A stretch of DNA of 6,744 bases from Alphaproteobacteria bacterium. Lineage in GTDB: Bacteria > Pseudomonadota > Alphaproteobacteria > RF32 > CAG-239. Numbering within the stretch: position 1 is the first letter of the stretch; each line of letters opens with the position of its first letter. Positions 1 through 3,811 of the stretch are shown one piece after another. The translations under genes and the position numbers were made by a program. Below the pieces are notes generated by a model. That model had not been told where the DNA came from. It saw only the letters and a program-made list of their open reading frames with translations, and did not search any database. Where the stretch lies: positions 1 to 6,744 of the forward strand of contig JAGCTK010000038.1 of the NCBI GenBank assembly GCA_017963715.1. Direction: 5' to 3'.

Positions 1-262
1 GCCCGCCACATACGAAACAGGGCGTGGTATATTGGGCACCAAGGCGCGCGCCAAGCTTGATGTCGAAGCCGTTTTTGACAACATCAAAACCGCATTTGGC
101 GCGCACGATATGTCGCTTATTGGTGAAGAAATCGAAGAAGTTATCATACCGATGGCCGTCGGTTCCGTCATTTTTTACATCATCACGTTTATCTTAAGTT
201 ATGTATTTGTCAAGCGCCTTTTGAAGCGCATCCGCCTTGGCAAAAGCGTCCAATCTTCATAA
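1..262 (+). CDS. DUF2062 family membrane protein, C-terminal part (5' truncated)
   Basis: The reading frame is open from the window edge (first full codon at position 2) to a TAA at 260-262, giving 86 visible residues. The fragment starts with ATYETGRGILG, which resembles the FPFIWxxSYELGRxILG-type segment found in DUF2062 proteins, and continues through an amphipathic linker. A single strong hydrophobic segment follows at about residues 48-70 (IIPMAVGSVIFYIITFILSY), then a basic tail (KRLLKRIRLGK), which is the usual C-terminal layout of this family. A TTG at position 32 could be read as a start, but the frame and the family similarity continue upstream of it, so this is a truncated gene and not a 76-residue protein. 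The protein is expected in the inner membrane; the biochemical role of DUF2062 is unknown. No clear terminator follows it before the next gene, 75 nt downstream. The family call rests on remembered pattern, not a search. Confidence 0.65.
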   Translation, partial: PATYETGRGILGTKARAKLDVEAVFDNIKTAFGAHDMSLIGEEIEEVIIPMAVGSVIFYIITFILSYVFVKRLLKRIRLGKSVQSS

Positions 263-323
263 ACCTTATTTTATGATTGTTTTTTGGTGTAATATATTGT
301 AGAAGTAGGTATGTTTAACTAAA

Positions 324-340
324 AAAGGCAGAATAAATTG
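324..340 (+). promoter_or_regulatory. Ribosome binding site and TTG start of the substrate-binding protein
   Basis: An AAAAGG Shine-Dalgarno-like stretch ends at 328, nine bases before a TTG at 338-340. A frame stop (TAA, 320-322) lies just upstream and there is no in-frame ATG between. The first in-frame ATG (371) would remove most of the signal peptide. The TTG is therefore the best start. Confidence 0.6.
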
Positions 341-1432
341 CCCAAATTGATTGGCATTTTGCTTGGTCTGATGTGGCTCTTTGTCATGCCCGCGCACGCG
401 CAGGTCAGAGTTGCCGTTGTTGTGCCGCAGTCAGGCTCATACAAAATTTTCGGGGATGAACTCTCATTCGGCGCCCAAACGGCTGTGGACGAAATCAACG
501 CAGGTGGCGGTCTGCTCAAGCAACAACTTGTTTTAACCGTCATTGATGATGCCTGTAGCGAAAATTTGGCCATCAGCACGGCACAAATGCTTTGCCTCAA
601 AAAAGAAACCAAGCCTGCCCTCGTCATCGGGCCTTATTGTTCCGACGGCTTGAACGAGATTGCGTCAATCTATGCGCAAAATCGAATTTTTCAGATTGTG
701 CCGGCTTTTTTAAGCAAACAGCAATCCCTCAAAAATCATTCCGGCCTCATCAAACTGTTCGGCAATTTGGAAAATGCCGCGCGTGATGTGTTTAACTTTT
801 ACAACACCCACTTTGCCGGGCAAAAAGCGGCCCTTTTGATATTTGATGATGACAACGGCTTTGAAAAAAGCATTTTACAATCTTTCAAAACACGCGGTAA
901 ATCTTCCATGATTAAACCTTATGAGGTCAATCAATTTCAATCGATTGATGCTTTGCTTGAGGCCATGTCAACAGACGACATAAAAATCGTGTTGAGTTTT
1001 GCCAAACCGTTTGAAACGGCTCAAGTCATCGCGCATTTTCATAGCATCAACGACCAAGCCGTTTTTATCACCAGTCGTTACATCACAAACGCCGATTTTT
1101 TCCTTTCAACCGACGATTATCTCGACCATATATACTTTATGGCACTGCCCGAATTTGAAAACACGCCCGAGATGGCTAAAAACATTGTTGAACTTCGCCT
1201 GCAGGGTATTGAATTTCACGGTCTCAATATCTACGGATATACGGCCGTCAAGATGTGGGCCGAAATGGTGCAAAAAAACAAAACCTACGATTATGCCAAA
1301 TTAAGCGCTAACATCAAAAAGAACGGCCTCAAAACCTCATGGGGCGAAACATTTTTTGACAACGGCAACATCAAAACACCCATCAAATACGTGTTTTATC
1401 AATACCAAGACGGCGATTTTGTCGCAAAATAA
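338..1432 (+). CDS. Periplasmic ABC-transporter substrate-binding protein, branched-chain amino acid (LivK/Peripla_BP_6) type
   Basis: This 364-residue protein has a clear Sec signal peptide: a basic residue at position 3, a hydrophobic core LIGILLGLMWLFVM, and an AHA signal peptidase I site at 19-21, with mature start Gln22. The mature N-terminus (VRVAVVVPQSG, then FGDELSFGAQTAVDEINAGGG at about 38-58) is the typical opening of type I periplasmic binding proteins, where the loop after the first strand contacts the ligand. ALVIGPYCSDG (about residues 94-104) matches the 'viGp.sS' strand of the same fold, and the length is close to that usual for LivK. It should bind a small solute, perhaps an amino acid or amide, in the periplasm and deliver it to an ABC permease, but no permease or ATPase genes are in view, so substrate and partner are unknown. 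Alternatives are an orphan receptor or sensory binding protein. It is convergent with ptsN, only 2 bp apart. Confidence 0.82.
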   Translation: MPKLIGILLGLMWLFVMPAHAQVRVAVVVPQSGSYKIFGDELSFGAQTAVDEINAGGGLLKQQLVLTVIDDACSENLAISTAQMLCLKKETKPALVIGPYCSDGLNEIASIYAQNRIFQIVPAFLSKQQSLKNHSGLIKLFGNLENAARDVFNFYNTHFAGQKAALLIFDDDNGFEKSILQSFKTRGKSSMIKPYEVNQFQSIDALLEAMSTDDIKIVLSFAKPFETAQVIAHFHSINDQAVFITSRYITNADFFLSTDDYLDHIYFMALPEFENTPEMAKNIVELRLQGIEFHGLNIYGYTAVKMWAEMVQKNKTYDYAKLSANIKKNGLKTSWGETFFDNGNIKTPIKYVFYQYQDGDFVAK

Positions 1433-1434
1433 CT

Positions 1435-1878
1435 TTATTGGATTAAAAGTTTGTAGATTTCTTCTTTTGTCGCGGCTTTGCGCAATTTATTGCACAAAGG
1501 TTTGCTGCGCATCACTTTCGAGAGGACAGACAAGGCTTCCAAATGGTCTGCGCCGCTGTTTTCGGGCGAAACAAGCATAAAGAACAAATCCGTTTGCTGG
1601 CCATCCGTTGCGCCAAAGTCAATCGGCGTTGCCAATTTGGCAAAATAGGCTTTGACTCTTTTGGCCGATTGCAATCTGGCATGTGGCAAAGCGCAACCGC
1701 CGCCAAACCCCGTTGAACCCAAAGTTTCACGCTCCATCATTGCATCTTCCACTGCATGAGCATCCAAATTTTCGTGCCGCGCCAATCTGGCTGACATTTC
1801 GGCAATCAACTGCCGTTTTGTATCGGCTTTAACAGCCATTAAAATTGTATTTGTTGATAAAATATCAGAAACTTTCAT
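1435..1878 (-). CDS. ptsN: PTS IIA-like nitrogen-regulatory protein (EIIA-Ntr)
   Basis: A cytoplasmic EIIA-fructose/mannitol-type domain spans the whole protein (147 residues from the chosen start). It opens with MKVSDILS and carries TLGSTGFGGGCALPHARL, where the His in the ALPHAR motif (about residue 66) is the conserved phosphoryl acceptor; DLFFMLVSPEN and HLEALSVLSKVMRS are the usual downstream family signatures. In proteobacteria EIIA-Ntr takes phosphate from EI-Ntr and NPr and regulates potassium and nitrogen/carbon metabolism by protein contact, not by sugar transport. Start choice: ATG at 1876-1878 gives the standard MKxSDxL beginning; a TTG at 1882-1884, two codons upstream, sits closer (6 nt) to the AAAGG ribosome site and cannot be excluded. 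The usual neighbours rpoN and hpf are not present in the window. A strong promoter lies just upstream. The 3' end nearly abuts the oppositely oriented binding-protein gene, and I saw no hairpin terminator between them. Confidence 0.9.
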   Translation of the reverse strand: MKVSDILSTNTILMAVKADTKRQLIAEMSARLARHENLDAHAVEDAMMERETLGSTGFGGGCALPHARLQSAKRVKAYFAKLATPIDFGATDGQQTDLFFMLVSPENSGADHLEALSVLSKVMRSKPLCNKLRKAATKEEIYKLLIQ

Positions 1879-1915
1879 TATCAAAAAATGCCTTTATATT
1901 TATCTTTTGTGTCGG

Positions 1916-1943
1916 ATTATACTTGTTTTCGAGGTGATGGCAA
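1916..1943 (-). promoter_or_regulatory. Sigma-70-type promoter for ptsN
   Basis: On the minus strand, TTGCCA (1938-1943, five of six matches to TTGACA) is followed after 16 nt by a perfect TATAAT (1916-1921). A start near 1909 would give a short leader of about 30 nt before the ptsN start codon, containing the AAAGG ribosome site. No operator repeat is evident. Confidence 0.65.
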
Positions 1944-1984
1944 CAATATTTTTAACCTTATCCGTTCACTTTTCGTCACATAAT

Positions 1985-2061
1985 TTGACACATTTGTTTG
2001 AGACATTTTTTTAAGCCGAAACACAAAATTTTGCTTGCGTTTTATTGATTTTAACGATATT
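1985..2061 (+). promoter_or_regulatory. Candidate promoter region for tRNA-Arg (and possibly cca)
   Basis: The 1879-2074 intergenic stretch holds the ptsN promoter on one strand and two weak candidates facing the tRNA. One is TTGCGT (2034-2039) with GATATT (2056-2061) at 16-nt spacing, ending 13 nt before the tRNA. The other is a perfect TTGACA (1985-1990) without a convincing -10 at the right distance. I see no open reading frame in this stretch that looks coding. Confidence 0.25.
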
Positions 2062-2074
2062 GAAAGATTGATAT

Positions 2075-2151
2075 GTCTGCGTAGCTCAGTTGGATAGAGC
2101 ACAAGCCTCCTAAGCTTGGGGTCGTGGGTTCAACTCCCGCCGCAGACGCCA
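2075..2151 (+). tRNA. tRNA-Arg (anticodon CCU)
   Basis: A complete cloverleaf can be folded by eye. The acceptor stem pairs GTCTGCG (2075-2081) with CGCAGAC (2141-2147); the discriminator is G2148 and CCA is encoded at 2149-2151. The D stem is GCTC/GAGC (2084-2087 with 2097-2100). The anticodon stem CAAGC/GCTTG (2102-2106 with 2114-2118) encloses loop CTCCTAA, so the anticodon is CCT (2109-2111), reading AGG codons. The T stem GTGGG/CCCGC (2124-2128 with 2136-2140) has one G-U pair and encloses loop TTCAACT. No U-rich terminator follows before cca starts 44 nt downstream, so the tRNA and cca could share a transcript. Confidence 0.97.
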
Positions 2152-2195
2152 TTTCGGCTTTAAGCGGATGTTTGGCTTCATAAAAGGAAACTCAT

Positions 2196-3473
2196 ATGCA
2201 AATTTACCAAGTCGGCGGCGCTGTCAGAGACAAACTTTTGGGCATTAAGGCTCACGACACAGATTATGTTGTTGTCGGCGCCACGGAAGGCGAGATGAAA
2301 GCCTTGGGTTTTAAGCCGGTCGGCAAGTATTTTCCGGTTTTTTTGCACCCTGTGACCAAAGAAGAATATGCGCTTGCCCGGCTTGAGACCAAAACGGGCG
2401 ACAAGCACACCGACTTTGAATTTGTTTTTTCGCCCGACATCACATTGCGCCAAGATTTAGAACGTCGTGACCTCACTTGCAACGCCATTGCTTATGATGA
2501 AGAATCTCAAACCTATATTGACTATTTCGGCGGCATACAAGACATCAAAGAAAGGCTGCTTCGCCACATCAACGCCGCGCATTTTGTGGAAGATCCGCTT
2601 CGTGTTTTAAGGGTTTGCCGCTTGAGCGCCCAACTTGATTTTGAAATTTTCCCCGAAACGCTTCAATTGTGTAAAAAAATGGTCTCATCGGGCGCTTTAG
2701 AGCATTTAAGCATTGAGCGCATTTTGGAAGAATTGGTCAAAGCCCTCAAAACGCGCCACCCCTCCAAGTTTTTTGCCGCGATGCACGATATCGGCGCCCT
2801 CACGCACATTATGCCCGAACTGGAGGCGCTATATACCGTTCCCGAGCCGGCAGAAAAGCAAACATCCTTTGAGCGCACCATGCAATCGCTTGATCAATGC
2901 CAAAGCCAATCGCTCTTGGTCAAATATGCCGTGTTGACGCATCATTTCGGCAAGGCCTTGACGCCTCAAAATTGCCTTCCTTATCACAACGGGCACGAAA
3001 ACCGCGCCGGCACACCGATTGCGGCCTTATCACACCGTTTGAACGTGCCGAAGCAATATTTGTTTTTTGCCAAAGCGGCCGCCAAATACCACACGCTTTT
3101 TCCACGTATTTTTAAGTTGCGCGCGCGCACTTTGTATTGCCTGATTAAAAACTTAACCAAGTCGCACACCTCGTATATCAACGAATATATTGAACTTTGC
3201 CGTGCCGATTTTGAAAGCATCCCGCATCAAAACCTTCAAAAAAGCCGCCGCGCATTTGAAGAGCGTGCCTCGCGCCTAAAATTTGCTTTTGATACCCTAC
3301 AATCTGCCAAGGCGTCTGATATGCCTGGCTTTGAGCATCTTCCAAAAGATGCAAAGTTTGCAAAAATTTTTGAAGCCTATCAAATTTCTATCTTGACCGA
3401 CGCACTTCAACACGCCCCGAAACAACCCACAAAAAAAGGCCTGTCTGTTGCTGGGCGGCCTACCCCACTTTGA
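2196..3473 (+). CDS. cca: CCA tRNA nucleotidyltransferase, E. coli type, with altered HD motif
   Basis: The enzyme adds or repairs the 3' CCA of tRNAs from CTP and ATP in the cytoplasm. The 425-residue protein aligns by eye with E. coli Cca (412 residues) from the first residue: MQIYQVGGAVRD holds the nucleotide-binding GG motif, DTDYVVVG carries the two metal-binding Asp (D21, D23), followed by FPVFLHPVTKEEYALAR, the RRDLT motif (90-94) and the EDPLR motif (132-136) that templates CTP/ATP choice in class II enzymes. The central helical tRNA-binding region follows, then a C-terminal HD-type domain. There the E. coli CHDLGKG segment reads THHFGKA (248-254), so the metal-binding Asp is replaced by His, although the later His-containing segments (YHNGH 263-267, KYH 297-299) remain. 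Nucleotidyl transfer should be intact; phosphohydrolase activity is doubtful. The start is supported by AAAGGA seven bases upstream. The last ten or so codons lie over the ssrA terminator on the other strand, so the tail (from about residue 407) is probably under RNA constraint. Confidence 0.95.
   Translation: MQIYQVGGAVRDKLLGIKAHDTDYVVVGATEGEMKALGFKPVGKYFPVFLHPVTKEEYALARLETKTGDKHTDFEFVFSPDITLRQDLERRDLTCNAIAYDEESQTYIDYFGGIQDIKERLLRHINAAHFVEDPLRVLRVCRLSAQLDFEIFPETLQLCKKMVSSGALEHLSIERILEELVKALKTRHPSKFFAAMHDIGALTHIMPELEALYTVPEPAEKQTSFERTMQSLDQCQSQSLLVKYAVLTHHFGKALTPQNCLPYHNGHENRAGTPIAALSHRLNVPKQYLFFAKAAAKYHTLFPRIFKLRARTLYCLIKNLTKSHTSYINEYIELCRADFESIPHQNLQKSRRAFEERASRLKFAFDTLQSAKASDMPGFEHLPKDAKFAKIFEAYQISILTDALQHAPKQPTKKGLSVAGRPTPL
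3431..3461 (-). terminator. Rho-independent terminator of ssrA
   Basis: Read on the minus strand, AGGCC (3457-3461) pairs with GGCCT (3437-3441) around a 15-nt loop and is followed directly by a run of seven T (3431-3437, the first T shared with the stem end). It ends the tmRNA precursor. It lies inside the 3' end of cca on the opposite strand and has no U-run in the cca direction. The stem is short, which limits confidence. Confidence 0.6.
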
Positions 3474-3491
3474 AAAAACCAAATTTCAAAG
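3468..3491 (-). other. A/T-rich 8-bp hairpin at the tmRNA coding-piece 3' end
   Basis: CTTTGAAA (3468-3475) and TTTCAAAG (3484-3491) are perfect inverted repeats around an 8-nt loop. The structure spans the cca stop codon on the plus strand and the 3' tail of the ssrA coding piece on the minus strand. It could mark or protect the coding-piece 3' end, or be a weak end signal for cca; neither is shown. Confidence 0.4.
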
Positions 3492-3520
3492 AATTGAATT
3501 TTGTTGCAAGATGCTAAAAA

Positions 3521-3559
3521 TTAAGCAGCTAAAGCAACAGGTGCAAAATTATCATTTGC
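3521..3559 (-). other. tmRNA proteolysis tag reading frame (ANDNFAPVALAA, TAA stop)
   Basis: The resume codon is GCA (3559-3557); twelve codons then read ANDNFAPVALAA, followed by TAA (3523-3521). With the alanine carried by the tmRNA itself, the appended peptide starts AANDNFA, as in Caulobacter and relatives, and ends in ALAA, the hydrophobic C-terminus recognised by ClpXP-type proteases. The frame is far too short for ordinary gene prediction. Confidence 0.95.
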
Positions 3560-3646
3560 GTTTATTAAATTTGAACCGATAACGGTGGTATCTCACCGAA
3601 CACAGCAACCATCTTTACCATACACTGTCTAACCTGTTTCACCCCC

Positions 3647-3657
3647 TTTAATTAAAT
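3647..3657 (-). other. Intervening segment between tmRNA acceptor and coding pieces
   Basis: Eleven A/T-only bases separate the CCA end of the acceptor piece (3658) from the G-rich 5' end of the coding piece (3646). They include the self-complementary TTAATTAA. The segment must be removed from the precursor to make the two mature RNAs: RNase P should form the coding-piece 5' end and 3' processing should expose the CCA. Boundaries are set by the acceptor stem pairing and are inferred. Confidence 0.75.
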
Positions 3658-3729
3658 TGGTGGAGGTGCCGGGTACTGCCCCCGGGTCCAACATATCTAT
3701 TTCACGGCGCCTCTGGTGTCGCAGTCGGT

Positions 3730-3793
3730 ATTGCCCGACAGTTATGATATTAATCCTTTTTTACCAAAAAATCAATACATAACTTCGGGCAAT
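3730..3793. repeat. 64-nt imperfect palindrome enclosing the ssrA promoter
   Basis: The outer arms ATTGCCCGACAGTTATG (3730-3746) and CATAACTTCGGGCAAT (3778-3793) are inverted copies, 16 pairs with a single bulged base at 3739. Moving inward, TATT (3748-3751) pairs with AATA (3774-3777), and six T (3757-3762) pair with six A (3766-3771) around a 3-nt loop, giving 26 pairs in total. The -35 and -10 of ssrA lie in the inner part and the bulged base is the predicted first base of the acceptor piece. It starts 18 bp past the stop of the large Cys-rich gene. Confidence 0.85.
3747..3775 (-). promoter_or_regulatory. Sigma-70-type promoter for ssrA
   Basis: On the minus strand TTGATT (3770-3775) is followed after exactly 17 nt by TAATAT (3747-3752). 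Eight bases further, G3739 begins the sequence GTCGGGCAATACCGAC, a small hairpin that fits the 5' end of the tmRNA acceptor piece. Spacing to a purine start is ideal, which makes this the likely promoter of a highly expressed RNA. Confidence 0.7.
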
Positions 3794-3811
3794 AGATTGG
3801 GTAAAACAACC

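Larger units (their letters stand above)
3462..3739 (-). ncRNA. ssrA: Two-piece (circularly permuted) transfer-messenger RNA, alphaproteobacterial type
   Basis: tmRNA rescues stalled ribosomes and tags their unfinished proteins for proteolysis. On the minus strand the order is acceptor piece (3739-3658), spacer (3657-3647), coding piece (3646 to about 3462), which is the permuted order of Alphaproteobacteria. The acceptor stem forms between pieces: GGGGGTG at the coding-piece 5' end (3646-3640) with CACCTCC at the acceptor 3' end (3668-3662), giving 7 pairs with G-U at position 3, the alanine identity pair, followed by discriminator A and CCA (3661-3658). The T arm is CCGGG/CCCGG. The coding piece holds a pseudoknot-like hairpin CGGTG/CACCG (3598-3594 with 3587-3583), the tag frame ending in TAA, and a P5-like stem TGTTGC/GCAACA (3539-3534 with 3507-3502) around the tag end. 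The 3' end of the coding piece is uncertain by tens of bases. A promoter and terminator flank it. The stem covariation, tag and G-U pair together make this call firm despite no search. Confidence 0.95.

Noticed and set aside
32..262. Complete 76-residue protein starting at TTG 32
   Set aside because: The frame is open to the window edge and the upstream residues ATYETGRGIL fit the DUF2062 family, so it is a truncated gene.
263..337. Promoter for the binding-protein gene
   Set aside because: TAATAT at 290-295 could be a -10, but no acceptable -35 lies 16-18 nt upstream; nothing else is evident in this short gap.
319..627. 102-residue minus-strand frame opposite the binding-protein gene
   Set aside because: The opposite frame has a signal peptide and family motifs; this one has none.
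1425..1450. Shared terminator between the binding-protein gene and ptsN
   Set aside because: The 2-bp gap and its flanks show no stem followed by a T-run on either strand.
1917..2102. 61-residue minus-strand frame across the ptsN-tRNA gap
   Set aside because: It runs into the tRNA and the ptsN promoter on its own strand, and looks like chance translation of A/T-rich intergenic DNA.
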